From: Bog-473 sp963777485 | GTDB lineage: Bacteria; Actinomycetota; Acidimicrobiia; Acidimicrobiales; RAAP-2 | Reading direction: 5' to 3' | NCBI GenBank assembly: GCA_963777485.1 | Contig: CAVZQP010000002.1 | Location: 372,001-436,000, forward strand | DNA length: 64,000 bases | Part shown: piece after piece, positions 25,495 to 34,195 of the stretch | How positions within the stretch are numbered: the first letter of the stretch is position 1 | Layout of the letters: every line of letters starts with the position of its first letter | Program-made: the position numbers and the translations under genes | Notes under the pieces: model-generated | The model's input: only the letters and a program-made list of their open reading frames with translations | Database searches by the model: none | Told to the model about the DNA's origin: nothing

Positions 25495-26058
25495 TCAGTT
25501 GGGTGTCGACGGCATCGGCGTCGGTGCCGTCGATGCAGCACGGATGACGCGCCGCATGCCGGGGATCGTGCCGATGACGCCTTCGACGATACGCGCCAGC
25601 TCCGTCACCACGGTGTCGATGTGGTCGAAGCGCTCGTCCAAGGAGCCGACGACGCTGGCAAGTGAGGGCGACACTTCCTGCAGTGTTGCCGTCGCCTTCG
25701 GCAGCTCGGTCGCCAGCTCGATCGCCACACCGCTGAGCCGCTCGGTCAGCGTGCGCAGCGCCAACGCCGAGTCCGAGAGGGTGGGCAGCGACACGTCCAG
25801 GGCGCCGACCGCCTGCTCGAGGCCCGAGACCGCGCGGCCCATCCCGACCGCGGCCAGGTCGATACCGCTTCCCGCCTTGTTGACGCCCCCCTCGATCCGC
25901 TCGAGCAGCACCATCAGGCGGTCCAAACGTTCCGCCAGGTCGTTCACCGCGTCGAGCGCGGTCAAGGCAGAAGACGGGAGCCGGAGCAGCGCGCCCGGCA
26001 ACCGGATCATCGTCTCGACCAACGAGGGCTGTTCCACGACCGAGATCATGGGCCGCAC
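25495..26058 (-). CDS. Hypothetical coiled-coil protein
   Basis: 187 aa with regular heptads from about residue 30 to 155 (ALTALDAVNDLAERLDRLMV, LLERIEGGVNKAG, LDERFDHIDTVVTELARIVE). No signal peptide or membrane segment, though the N-terminus is moderately hydrophobic. It resembles actinobacterial ORFs annotated as hypothetical near lipid or steroid metabolism genes. A role as a membrane-surface scaffold would fit the coiled coil but is a guess. ATG 26049 is an alternative start. Confidence 0.6.
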   Translation of the reverse strand: MRPMISVVEQPSLVETMIRLPGALLRLPSSALTALDAVNDLAERLDRLMVLLERIEGGVNKAGSGIDLAAVGMGRAVSGLEQAVGALDVSLPTLSDSALALRTLTERLSGVAIELATELPKATATLQEVSPSLASVVGSLDERFDHIDTVVTELARIVEGVIGTIPGMRRVIRAASTAPTPMPSTPN

Positions 26059-26117
26059 GGCAAACGGGTGTCCAGTACCAGGATGGCGCGGTCCGATCTG
26101 TCCGGCGCCATCAGGCG

Positions 26118-26951
26118 TCAGCGCCCAGCGGCCTTGGCGACTTTCTCGGCGATGCGCTGGTAGAAGCCTGCTGGCAGCCGCGACACGAAGTCGACGATCT
26201 TGGCGTCAGGCCCTACGAGGGCCCGTCGCCTGTCCCGTTGCACGGCCACCAGGATCTGCCGGGCCGCCTTCTCGGGGCTCGTGACGAAGGCCTTCTCGAA
26301 GTCGCGCCGGGCCTTCTCGGGGTCGCCGGTCACGTCCTGGAGGCTGGGGTCGATGCGGGCGTTCTTGGCGATGTTCGTCTTGATGCCGCCAGGGTGGATC
26401 GTGGTCACCGACACCGGTGCCCCTTCGATCTCCAGCTCCATGCGCAGGGCGTCGGTGAAGCCGCGCACGGCGAACTTCGCCGCGTTGTACGCCGACTGCG
26501 ATGGCACGCTGATGAGGCCGAACACGCTGGAGAGGTTTACCACGTGGCCCTCGCCTGAGGCCTTGAGGTGCGGCAGGAACGCCTTGGTCCCGTACACGAC
26601 ACCCCAGAAGTTGATGCCGAAGAGCCACTCGAAGTCCTCGTAGGACATGGACTCGATCGTCGCGCCGAGCGCGACGCCGGCGTTGTTGATGATCAGGTTG
26701 ACCTTGCCGTGGTCGGTCACGACCTGCTCGGCCCAGGCCTCGACGGCAGCCCGGTCGGACACGTCCACGTGGTGCGAAGTGATCTTCACGCCGCGGCCCT
26801 CGCACTGCGCCACCGTCTCGGCGAGGCCGGCGTCGTCGATGTCCGCGAGGGCCAGGTGCGCCCCGCGCTTCGCCAGCTCGTTGGACAACGCGCGTCCGAT
26901 GCCCGATCCCGCCCCCGTGATCGCCGCCACGCGGCCGTTGAAGTCGCGCAT
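26118..26951 (-). CDS. Short-chain dehydrogenase/reductase (SDR)
   Basis: 277 aa classical SDR. NAD(P)-binding TGAGSGIG at residues 12-19, NNAG motif in LIINNAGVALG, catalytic Ser in VVNLSSVFG and YNAAK. It oxidises or reduces an alcohol/ketone pair with NAD(P)H. ATG 26951 begins 2 nt after the stop of the flavin monooxygenase gene, so the two are probably translated together and may act on the same substrate. A much longer in-frame extension upstream is antisense-like noise inside the neighbouring gene. Confidence 0.92.
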   Translation of the reverse strand: MRDFNGRVAAITGAGSGIGRALSNELAKRGAHLALADIDDAGLAETVAQCEGRGVKITSHHVDVSDRAAVEAWAEQVVTDHGKVNLIINNAGVALGATIESMSYEDFEWLFGINFWGVVYGTKAFLPHLKASGEGHVVNLSSVFGLISVPSQSAYNAAKFAVRGFTDALRMELEIEGAPVSVTTIHPGGIKTNIAKNARIDPSLQDVTGDPEKARRDFEKAFVTSPEKAARQILVAVQRDRRRALVGPDAKIVDFVSRLPAGFYQRIAEKVAKAAGR

Positions 26952-26953
26952 CG

Positions 26954-28486
26954 TCAGGACACCGCCAGCGTGAGCTCGTCCGCGCCACGCGTCACCGGGG
27001 CGGCGCCGAAATCCATGAAGCCGTCGTCGATCGGCGTCATCTTGAGCGCCCGATAGTCCCGTAGATAGCTCTGGTGCACCTTCCACGGATAGCTCGCGCC
27101 TTGCTTGGGGAGCAGGTGCGCCGAACGCTGGATGTAGCCCGACGTCAGCCCGAGCATCGTCCCTTCGACGACGGTGTCGTCGTGGTTGCGCGCCACGCAC
27201 GTGCGCAGCCCGTGCACGTGCATGTGGTTGAGCAGCCGGCACACGTAGTCGCACGTGAGGTCGCACTTGAGCGTCCACGATGCGTTGGTGTAGCCGATGG
27301 CAATGGCCAGGTTCGGCACTCCTTCGAGCATCATCCCCTTGTACGTCAGGTGGTCGGCCGGGTTTAACCGCACACCGTCGACGCTCACCTCGATGCCGCC
27401 GAGGAACAGGAGCTGGAGGCCGGTCGCAGTGACGATCACGTCCGCCTCGAGCTCCGTGCCCGACTCCAGCCGCACGCCCTTCTCGGTGAAACGCTCGATG
27501 TGGTCGGTCACCACGGACGCCGAGCCGTCCCGGATCGCCGTGAACAGGTCACCGTTGGGCACCGCGCAGAAGCGCTCGTCCCACGGGTTGTACTTCGGCG
27601 TGAAGTGCGTCTCGACGTCGAACCCCGGCGGGAGTTGGCGCTTCACGCCCTGGGTCAGGAGGCGCCGCATCTGCTTCGGGTAACGCCGGCACACCCGGTA
27701 GAAGCCCTGGGTCATCAGCGCGTGGAACCACTTCGTGGCCGTGCCGGCCTTCTTCGCCGGCAGCAGGGCGCGGAACACCTTCGCCGCGGGGCTCTTCTCG
27801 GGCAGCGAGGCGATGTAGGTGGGCGAGCGCTGCAGCATCGTCACGTGGGCGGCCGAACGTGCCAGGGCGGGCACCAGGGTCACGGCCGTCGCGCCGCTGC
27901 CGATCACAACGACGCGCTTCCCGGTGACGTCGAGGCCCTCGGGCCAGGCCTGTGGGTGCACGAGCGTGCCGGCGAAGTCCGCCACGCCTGCGAAGTCGGG
28001 CTGGTATCCGTGGTCGTAGCGGTAGTAGCCACTGCAGCTGAAGAGGAAGCCGGCAGTCAGGTGCAGCACCTCGCCGGTGTCGGTGCGCTCGGCCGTGATT
28101 TGCCAGCGTGACTCCTCTGATGACCAGTTCGCCGCGGTCACCCTGTGGCTGAACCGGATGTGGCGGTCGACGCCCGACGCCGCGGCCGTGTCCTTGATGT
28201 ATTGCAGGATCGAGTCGCCGTCGGCGATCGACTTCTCGCCGTCCCAGGGGCGGAACGAGTAGCCGAGCGTGTGCATGTCCGAGTCCGAGCGGATGCCCGG
28301 GTAGCGGAACAGGTCCCACGTGCCCCCGATGGCGTCACGGGCCTCGAAGATCGCGTACGACGCCCACGGGCACTCGGTCTGCAGGTAGTGGCCGGCGCCG
28401 ACGCCCGAGAGCCCGGCGCCGACGACGAGCACGTCCAGATGCCCGACGTCGGCGACGTCGCCGCTCTCCACTGCGGCCTCGCCCAT
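26954..28486 (-). CDS. Flavin-containing (Baeyer-Villiger-type) monooxygenase
   Basis: 510 aa. FAD-binding GAGLSGVGAG near the N-terminus, GGTWDLFRYPGIRSDSD, the Baeyer-Villiger fingerprint F-A-G-T-L-V-H-P-Q-A-W-P, and NADPH-binding VIGSGATAVTL. The family inserts one oxygen into ketones or N/S atoms using FAD, NADPH and O2. ATG 28486 overlaps the stop of the upstream hydrolase gene (ATGA) and the SDR follows 2 nt downstream. The trio resembles operons for oxidising hydrophobic ketones or long-chain substrates, but the substrate cannot be told. Confidence 0.92.
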   Translation of the reverse strand: MGEAAVESGDVADVGHLDVLVVGAGLSGVGAGHYLQTECPWASYAIFEARDAIGGTWDLFRYPGIRSDSDMHTLGYSFRPWDGEKSIADGDSILQYIKDTAAASGVDRHIRFSHRVTAANWSSEESRWQITAERTDTGEVLHLTAGFLFSCSGYYRYDHGYQPDFAGVADFAGTLVHPQAWPEGLDVTGKRVVVIGSGATAVTLVPALARSAAHVTMLQRSPTYIASLPEKSPAAKVFRALLPAKKAGTATKWFHALMTQGFYRVCRRYPKQMRRLLTQGVKRQLPPGFDVETHFTPKYNPWDERFCAVPNGDLFTAIRDGSASVVTDHIERFTEKGVRLESGTELEADVIVTATGLQLLFLGGIEVSVDGVRLNPADHLTYKGMMLEGVPNLAIAIGYTNASWTLKCDLTCDYVCRLLNHMHVHGLRTCVARNHDDTVVEGTMLGLTSGYIQRSAHLLPKQGASYPWKVHQSYLRDYRALKMTPIDDGFMDFGAAPVTRGADELTLAVS

Positions 28487-29403
28487 CAGGCGGCCTTCCC
28501 CGACGCCAGCTTGTCGTTCAACGTCCCGTTCTCCCCGAACAGCTCCGCCCGCCAGGTTTCCACAAGTTCGGTGGTGTCGCTGTCGTTCGGGTGGAAGTCC
28601 CGCCGGTTGTAGTCCTTGAGCTGGCGCCACAGGGCGGGGTCCATGACCGGGGAGGACTTCCAGCGTTTCCACGACTTGCGCAGCACCCCGCGCTTGTACG
28701 TCGCCCGGTCACGCAAGAGCGACAAGACGACGGCGAGCCCGATGCCGACCAAGAAGCCGAACCGGAAGAAATTCATCGTCCATACCCGGAGCCGCTCGCC
28801 GCCGCCGACCGCCTTGTAGACGTCGAAGGCGACAGCCTTGTGCTCGGACTCCTCGAGCGCGTGCCAGACGAACAGGTCACGCACCGCGTCCTCGCCCATC
28901 AGGTCCCGGATCTCCTCGCTCGTCAGCACGAGCTCGGCCAGCGTTGCGGTGAAATGCTCCAACGCGGCCGTCGCGGCCAGGTTCGACTTGGCCGGCAGCA
29001 GCTTTTCGCGGATCTTCAGGCCGACCCGCGTCACCGCCTCGTACTCCTTGGCCGGGTAGCCGAGCTCGGCGAGGCGGTCGTTGAAGACGCGGTGTTCCCG
29101 CCCGTGCACGGACTCCTGGCCGATGAAGCCCGCCACCTGCCGCCTGAGCGCCTGGTCGGTCACCTTGTCCCGATAGTTCCGCACCGACCGCACGAAGTAG
29201 TCCTCGCCGTCGGGGAACACCGACGACAGGGCCATCGTCACGTGGCTGCCGATGAGGTCGCCGTCCCGGGCGAAGTGCTTGGGCAGGCCCCGCATCGACT
29301 CCTCGAAGTCCATCCGGCGCGTCGGGACCGTGTTGTCCGGGTTGCTCGACTGAGCCGGCTGCGCCTTGGTCTCGGTCTTGTTGACGGTTGCGGCCTGTGT
29401 CAT
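28486..29403 (-). CDS. Predicted metal-dependent hydrolase (PF10118 type)
   Basis: 305 aa. Core features are ALSSVFPDGEDYFVRSVRNY, FIGQESVHGREHRVFN and WHALEESEHKAVAFDVYK, whose Glu and His residues form the presumed di-metal site of a ferritin-like helical bundle. A C-terminal hydrophobic helix (FLVGIGLAVVLSLL) suggests membrane contact. ATG 29403 is chosen over 29439 because GAGG lies upstream of it. First gene of the hydrolase-monooxygenase-SDR operon, divergent from TetR across a 21-nt inverted repeat. Confidence 0.85.
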   Translation of the reverse strand: MTQAATVNKTETKAQPAQSSNPDNTVPTRRMDFEESMRGLPKHFARDGDLIGSHVTMALSSVFPDGEDYFVRSVRNYRDKVTDQALRRQVAGFIGQESVHGREHRVFNDRLAELGYPAKEYEAVTRVGLKIREKLLPAKSNLAATAALEHFTATLAELVLTSEEIRDLMGEDAVRDLFVWHALEESEHKAVAFDVYKAVGGGERLRVWTMNFFRFGFLVGIGLAVVLSLLRDRATYKRGVLRKSWKRWKSSPVMDPALWRQLKDYNRRDFHPNDSDTTELVETWRAELFGENGTLNDKLASGKAA

Positions 29404-29447
29404 TGCTCGATCTGCCTCCCGCTCGGCGAACGACTTCATGGTAGACT

Positions 29448-29468
29448 AATTGAAAGAATCTCTCAATT
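29448..29468. promoter_or_regulatory. Inverted repeat, probable TetR operator
   Basis: AATTGAAAGA, one central A, TCTCTCAATT: a 21-nt palindrome with a single mismatch, in the 92-bp gap between the divergent hydrolase operon and TetR gene. Confidence 0.72.
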
Positions 29469-29495
29469 ACTCATATTAGCGGAGAGCAAGCACAG

Positions 29496-30197
29496 ATGGC
29501 AACCGCTCCTGACCAGGCAAACGAGCAAGAGCAGCCAGAGCCGGCACCCGAGACGAAGGGAGCCCAGACCCGTCGGGCCATCCTCCAGGCCGCCGTCGCT
29601 CGATTCGGGCGGGACGGCTACCGCGCCACCTCGGTCGCCGACATCGCCCGCGACGCCGGCGTCGGCGGCACCGTCGCCTACGCCTACTTCCCCAACAAGG
29701 AGGCCCTGTTCCTCGCGGCCATCGACGAGGACGCCGCTGCCGTGATCGAAGAGGGGGTCGCGTCCACCCTCCAGGCCGGCGACGCCGACATCCGCCACTG
29801 GCACGACACGATGCTGTTCACCCTGGTCGTGGCCGTCCAGCGCCATCCCCTGGCCCGCCGCCTCCTCGCCGGCCTCGAGCCCGAGGTCACCCCCCGCGTT
29901 CTCGATATGCCCGCCCTCAGCGAGCTCCGCAAGGCCTGCACCGAGCTGCTCCGCGCCGGCCAGGCCACCGGCACCGTGCGTCCCGACATCGACCCCGCCG
30001 CCGTCGCCAACGGCATCATCGCCTTGATGCTCTCGGTCCTGATGTCGGTCACCCAGCTCGGCAGCGAGACCGCCGTCGCCTACTCCCACGACGTCGCCGC
30101 CGTCTTCGAGGCGGCGCTGCTCGCGCCCTCTCCCTCCGGGGGTCCTACGCCCGGCCCGATCGCCGCCCCCGGCTTTCCTGCCGGGCACGATTCATGA
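29496..30197 (+). CDS. TetR/AcrR family transcriptional regulator
   Basis: 233 aa. The helix-turn-helix spans about residues 25-70: TRRAILQAAVARFGRDGYRA, TSVADIARDAGVGG, AYAYFPNKEALFLA. The C-terminal domain matches the general TetR_C size, with a Pro-rich tail. Divergent from the monooxygenase operon with a palindrome between, and directly followed by an MFS exporter, so it may control both. The ligand is probably a hydrophobic compound handled by these proteins (inference). Confidence 0.9.
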   Translation: MATAPDQANEQEQPEPAPETKGAQTRRAILQAAVARFGRDGYRATSVADIARDAGVGGTVAYAYFPNKEALFLAAIDEDAAAVIEEGVASTLQAGDADIRHWHDTMLFTLVVAVQRHPLARRLLAGLEPEVTPRVLDMPALSELRKACTELLRAGQATGTVRPDIDPAAVANGIIALMLSVLMSVTQLGSETAVAYSHDVAAVFEAALLAPSPSGGPTPGPIAAPGFPAGHDS

Positions 30198-30225
30198 CCC
30201 TCACGTCAACGTTAAACTTTTGGGA

Positions 30226-32100
30226 GTGCCCCGCCCCTCCCGAACCCGCGCGCCTGCCTCCACGTCCGGCCTGACCCTCTCGGCCTCCAACGGGCGGGTC
30301 CCGGCCCACGGCTCGAACGGCTCCGCCCCCGCCACCGAGCACTCCTCTTACCGCTGGATCGCCCTCTCCACCGTCACGCTCGGCACCTTGATGGTGTTCA
30401 TCAACCAGTCGATCGTGCTGATCTCGCTGCCCGCCATCTTCCGCGGCATCCATCTCAATCCGCTCACGCCAGGCAACACCGGCTACATGCTCTGGATGCT
30501 GATGGGCTTCATGGTGGTCCTGGCCGTGCTCGTGGTCACGCTCGGCCGCGTCGGCGACATGTTCGGCCGAGTGAAGATCTTCAACCTCGGCTTCGCCGTC
30601 TTCAGCGTCTTCTCGATCCTCTTGGCACTCACGCCGTTCACGGGATCGGCCGGCGCCATCTGGCTGATCGCCATGCGCATCGGCCAGGGCGTCGGCGGCG
30701 CCATGCTCTTCGCCAACTCGTCGGCCATCATCACGGACGCTTTCCCGGCGGACCAACGCGGGCTCGGGCTCGGCATCAACAACGTCGCCGCCGTCGCCGG
30801 CTCTTTCATCGGGCTCGTCCTCGGCGGACTGCTCGCCCCGGTGGAATGGCGCCTCGTCTTCCTCATCTCCGTCCCGGTCGGTGTGCTGGGCACGCTGTGG
30901 GCCTACTTGAAGCTCGAAGACCGTGGCGTGCGCACCCCCGCTGCCATCGACTGGCTGGGCAACTTCACTTTCGCCACCGGGCTGATCCTGATCCTCGTCG
31001 GCATCACCTACGGCTTACTTCCCTACGGCGGCCACACCATGGGCTGGACCAGCCCGTGGGTCCTAATCGAGATCTTCGGCGGCCTCGCCATCCTGATCGC
31101 GTTCGGGATCATCGAGACCAAGGTCCCGCACCCGATGTTCAGGTTGACGCTGTTCCGCATCCGGGCCTTCACGGCAGGCAACGTGGCCAGCTTCCTCGCC
31201 TCGTTGAGCCGGGGCGGCTTGATGTTCATGCTGATCATCTGGCTGCAGGGAATCTGGCTCCCGCTGCACGGCTACAGCTTCACCCAGACGCCGTTGTGGG
31301 CGGGCATCTACATGATCCCGTTGACGGTCGGACTGCTCCTCGCCGGCCCCATCGCCGGCGTGCTCGCGGACCGGTACGGGGCGCGGCCGTTCGCCACCGG
31401 CGGGCTCGTGCTCGTCGCGGTGACGTTCATCGCGTTGATCGAACTGCCGGTGAACTTCTCCTACGTTGCGTTTGCGGCGCTGATCTTCTTGAACTCGGTC
31501 GGCATGGGCATGTTCATCGCGCCGAACCAGACGGGCATCATGAACAGCCTCCCCGCCTCCCAACGCGGCGCGGGTGCGGGCATGGCCGGCACGTTCAACT
31601 CGTCGGCCCAGGTGCTGTCCATCGGCATCTTCTTCACGTTGATGATCCTCGGGCTCGCCTCGACGCTCCCGTCCGCGCTCTTCCACGGCCTCACTGCTCA
31701 GGGCGTGAGCCCGGCGGTGGCGACCCGGGTCTCGCACCTGCCGCCCGTCGGCAGCCTCTTCGCCGCGTTCCTCGGCTACAACCCGATGCAGACGCTGCTC
31801 GGCCCGGCCACGCTCTCGCACCTGCCCCACGCCACCGCGGCCTATCTGACGAGTCACCAGTTCTTCCCGCACCTCATCTCGCCCGCCTTCTCGGACGGGC
31901 TCACCGAGGCCTTCGCCTTCGCGGCGGCGGTGTGCATCCTGGGTGCCTTCGCCTCGATGCTCCGCGGTGGCAAGTACCACTACGTCGAGCCCGGCAGCAC
32001 CGCCACCCAGTCCACCACCGGCACCCCGCCTGAGGGGGAGTATGACCGGGTGCCCGCCCAAGAGGCGGTGGCCGAGACCGAGCCGTTGCTGGTGGACTGA
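30226..32100 (+). CDS. DHA2-type MFS transporter
   Basis: About 624 aa with 14 predicted helices. Motif A-like GRVGDMFGRVKIF, helix 1 VFINQSIVLISLPAIF in place of the usual LD-x-T-x-V, and motif C-like AAVAGSFIGLVLGGL. The long loop between helices 13 and 14 (LPSALFHGLTAQGVSPAVAT) is typical of the drug:H+ antiporter-2 group. Start choice is weak: GTG 30226 or TTG 30220, neither with a clear ribosome site, and only 28 nt after the TetR stop. Unlike the MFS gene at 16.9 kb this one is intact. Confidence 0.88.
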   Translation: MPRPSRTRAPASTSGLTLSASNGRVPAHGSNGSAPATEHSSYRWIALSTVTLGTLMVFINQSIVLISLPAIFRGIHLNPLTPGNTGYMLWMLMGFMVVLAVLVVTLGRVGDMFGRVKIFNLGFAVFSVFSILLALTPFTGSAGAIWLIAMRIGQGVGGAMLFANSSAIITDAFPADQRGLGLGINNVAAVAGSFIGLVLGGLLAPVEWRLVFLISVPVGVLGTLWAYLKLEDRGVRTPAAIDWLGNFTFATGLILILVGITYGLLPYGGHTMGWTSPWVLIEIFGGLAILIAFGIIETKVPHPMFRLTLFRIRAFTAGNVASFLASLSRGGLMFMLIIWLQGIWLPLHGYSFTQTPLWAGIYMIPLTVGLLLAGPIAGVLADRYGARPFATGGLVLVAVTFIALIELPVNFSYVAFAALIFLNSVGMGMFIAPNQTGIMNSLPASQRGAGAGMAGTFNSSAQVLSIGIFFTLMILGLASTLPSALFHGLTAQGVSPAVATRVSHLPPVGSLFAAFLGYNPMQTLLGPATLSHLPHATAAYLTSHQFFPHLISPAFSDGLTEAFAFAAAVCILGAFASMLRGGKYHYVEPGSTATQSTTGTPPEGEYDRVPAQEAVAETEPLLVD

Positions 32101-32101
32101 G

Positions 32102-32593
32102 ATGCCCGTGACCGACGTGACCAAGAAGGCCGAAACGCAGACCGAAGCCGCCGACGCCGGCATCCGCATCAGCGACGCCGCAACGCGAGCCGGCGTCTCG
32201 GCGCGCACGCTGCGCTACTACGGGGAGCTCGGGTTGCTCACGCCGTCGCTGTACACGGCGGGCGGCGAGCGCCGCTACACGCTCGACGACCTGGCGCACC
32301 TCGAGCGCATCCTGGAGCTGCGCGAGGTCCTGGGCATGAACCTCGACGAGATCCGCGAGTTCCTCACCCTCGAGACCCGCCTCGATGAGGTCAAGGCGAC
32401 CTACCGCGCCAACAAGGGTGACACGACCAAGAAGGCCCGCGCCGTGCAGAAGGCAATGCTCCAGGAGGCCGCCGACCTCAACGAGTCGCTGGCCAAACAG
32501 CTGACCGACAAGCTGGCCCGCATGGAGGCGTTCCAGACCAAGCTTGCGGGCGACGCCAAGCGCTGCCGCGAGATCCTCGCCGAGATGGAGTGA
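32102..32593 (+). CDS. MerR family transcriptional regulator
   Basis: 163 aa. N-terminal winged helix IRISDAATRAGVSARTLRYY followed by GELGLLTPSLYTAGGERRYT, then a dimerisation coiled coil (QKAMLQEAADLNESLAKQLT). No metal-binding cysteines at the C-terminus, so a redox, drug or unknown signal is likelier than a metal. The ATG begins one base after the MFS stop, indicating co-transcription with the exporter. Confidence 0.9.
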   Translation: MPVTDVTKKAETQTEAADAGIRISDAATRAGVSARTLRYYGELGLLTPSLYTAGGERRYTLDDLAHLERILELREVLGMNLDEIREFLTLETRLDEVKATYRANKGDTTKKARAVQKAMLQEAADLNESLAKQLTDKLARMEAFQTKLAGDAKRCREILAEME

Positions 32594-32625
32594 GGCCGAC
32601 CGCCCCTCACTAGAGTCGCCACGCG

Positions 32626-33021
32626 ATGACGCTGGATGACATCACAGCGGTCAACGATCGGCTCGTCCGCGACTTCATCGCCGCCTGGGAGCGGCGCGAC
32701 TCCGACTTCATAGTCGGGTGCTTCACCGACGACGCCGTGTACCACTCCATACCGCTTACGCCGATCGAGGGGAAGCAGGCGATCGCCGAATGGGTCCGCG
32801 GCTTCGAGGGCACGAGGCCCGGCCGCCTCGAGGTCCACCACCAGATCGCGACGGAACATGTGGTGATGAACGAGCGCACCGACCGCATAATGCTCAACGG
32901 CCACCCCGTCATCCTCCCCATCACCGGCGTTTTCGAGATCCACGACGGCAAGATCCGCGCCTGGCGCGAGTACTTCGATCTGACCCCCGCCAAGCAGGCG
33001 TACGCCCTACCCCCGGACTGA
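32626..33021 (+). CDS. Limonene-1,2-epoxide hydrolase-like protein
   Basis: 131 aa SnoaL/NTF2-like cone fold. NDRLVRDFIAAWERRDSDFI at the N-terminus, NERTDRIMLNGH in the middle and the family end GVFEIHDGKIRAWREYFDL. The Arg and Asp of E-R-T-D and the Asp of Y-F-D correspond to the Asp-Arg-Asp catalytic set of limonene-epoxide hydrolases, which open epoxides by direct water attack. Being near a monooxygenase operon is suggestive but it is on the other strand. Confidence 0.8.
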   Translation: MTLDDITAVNDRLVRDFIAAWERRDSDFIVGCFTDDAVYHSIPLTPIEGKQAIAEWVRGFEGTRPGRLEVHHQIATEHVVMNERTDRIMLNGHPVILPITGVFEIHDGKIRAWREYFDLTPAKQAYALPPD

Positions 33022-33169
33022 GGCCGCCGAGGTCACCCCGCCGGAATCGTCCCGGCGGCAAGGCTCGGCGGACGACCAAACCGAAGGCGCGAACACTTCG
33101 AGGGAGCACCGACGGCGGCCGTGCCCGCCTGCTCGGCCGGCGCTGTCTCCGATCTGGGCCGGCTCTACG

Positions 33170-33451
33170 ATGCTCGCCGTGCGGCAGCGATGGCTATCTC
33201 TCCGAGCGCTGCTCCTGCACCTCGTCCTCCTTGCCATCGTCGCCGGCTGTGCCATCGCCACCTGGTGGCAGGCACGCCGGGCCCTCGACGGCAACGGGCT
33301 CAGTTGGTTCTACACATTCGAATGGCCTGTGTTCATCGCGATTGCCGTGGCGGCGTGGTGGCACCTGATCCACGAGGACCCCGACGTCAGAGCCGAGCGC
33401 CTGCGCGTTCGTGAGGAGGTCGATCCGGCCGAGCGCCGTGCCGAGTGGTGA
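33170..33451 (+). CDS. Small two-helix membrane protein
   Basis: 93 aa. Two hydrophobic helices (LLHLVLLAIVAGCAIATWW and WPVFIAIAVAAWWHLI) joined by a short loop with LSWFYTFEW, ending in a charged cytoplasmic tail. Similar unnamed proteins precede cytochrome-oxidase assembly genes in actinobacteria, from memory. Function unknown. Confidence 0.6.
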   Translation: MLAVRQRWLSLRALLLHLVLLAIVAGCAIATWWQARRALDGNGLSWFYTFEWPVFIAIAVAAWWHLIHEDPDVRAERLRVREEVDPAERRAEW

Positions 33452-33535
33452 ACCTTCGACGACGCCTCCCAGCACGCCCCGGGACCGGGTCGGGACGACC
33501 TGGAGTGGTGGAAGGTCCTGGGTAGCCTGACCACC

Positions 33536-34195
33536 GTGGATGCCGGGGGGCCGCGACAGGTGCAGGAGACGAGAGACGAGGGTGGGGGAGAGCCGGCCCC
33601 GCGCCGGCACGGCCGATCGGACCGCGTCTTCAAGTGGACGGCCGCGCTTGCCGGTGCCGTGCTCGTCGGCTTCGTCGTCTACGTCGTGGCGCAGGGGCCC
33701 TCTCCGAAGCACGGGCCGAGCAGCGCTGCCCTGGTGGCCCAGCCTCCCGCCACGCTCAAGACCGGCACGATGGCGCCGGCGTTCTCCCTCCCTGCGCTCG
33801 GAAACGGGACGCCGGTCTCGCTGTCCGCGGTGCGGGGGACTCCGGTCATCGTGAACTTCTTCGCCTCGTGGTGCCCCGACTGCCGCGGCGAGCTGGCCGC
33901 GGTGGCATCGGTGGCCCGCTCGAGCGCCGGCCGCGTGGCCGTGGTCGGGGTCGACGCCAACGAGAGCTCAGTCACCTCATCGAGCCGGCTGCTCGCGGCG
34001 GCCCACGCCACCTACCCGGTCGGCCTCGACTCGAACGCCATGGTCGCGACCGAGTACCAGGTCCAAGCACTGCCCGTCTCCTACTTCCTCGACGCCGGGG
34101 GCCGGGTTGTCGGCGCCGCGGTCGGACCGCAGACGGTCCGCTCGCTGCAGGCGTGGGTGGTGCGCCTCGAGCGCGGCGCATCGGGTGCCTCGTGA
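33536..34195 (+). CDS. Membrane-anchored thioredoxin-like (TlpA/ResA-type) protein
   Basis: 219 aa. One N-terminal anchor helix (WTAALAGAVLVGFVVYVVA), then a periplasm-facing thioredoxin fold with active site ASWCPDCRGE and cis-Pro region ALPVSYFLD. Such proteins reduce disulfides in cytochrome c or CuA maturation. GTG start at 33536. The last codons overlap the start of an SCO1-like gene (GTGA), which supports a role in oxidase copper-centre assembly. Confidence 0.88.
   Translation: MDAGGPRQVQETRDEGGGEPAPRRHGRSDRVFKWTAALAGAVLVGFVVYVVAQGPSPKHGPSSAALVAQPPATLKTGTMAPAFSLPALGNGTPVSLSAVRGTPVIVNFFASWCPDCRGELAAVASVARSSAGRVAVVGVDANESSVTSSSRLLAAAHATYPVGLDSNAMVATEYQVQALPVSYFLDAGGRVVGAAVGPQTVRSLQAWVVRLERGASGAS

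Noticed and set aside
24800..26284. Plus-strand open frame of ~490 codons opposite three minus-strand genes
   Set aside because: Spans several real genes and their intergenic gaps on the other strand; composition is noise-like.
26952..27278. N-terminal extension of the SDR gene
   Set aside because: The extra ~109 codons lie entirely within the flavin monooxygenase gene in another frame; the ATG at 26951 gives the canonical SDR N-terminus.
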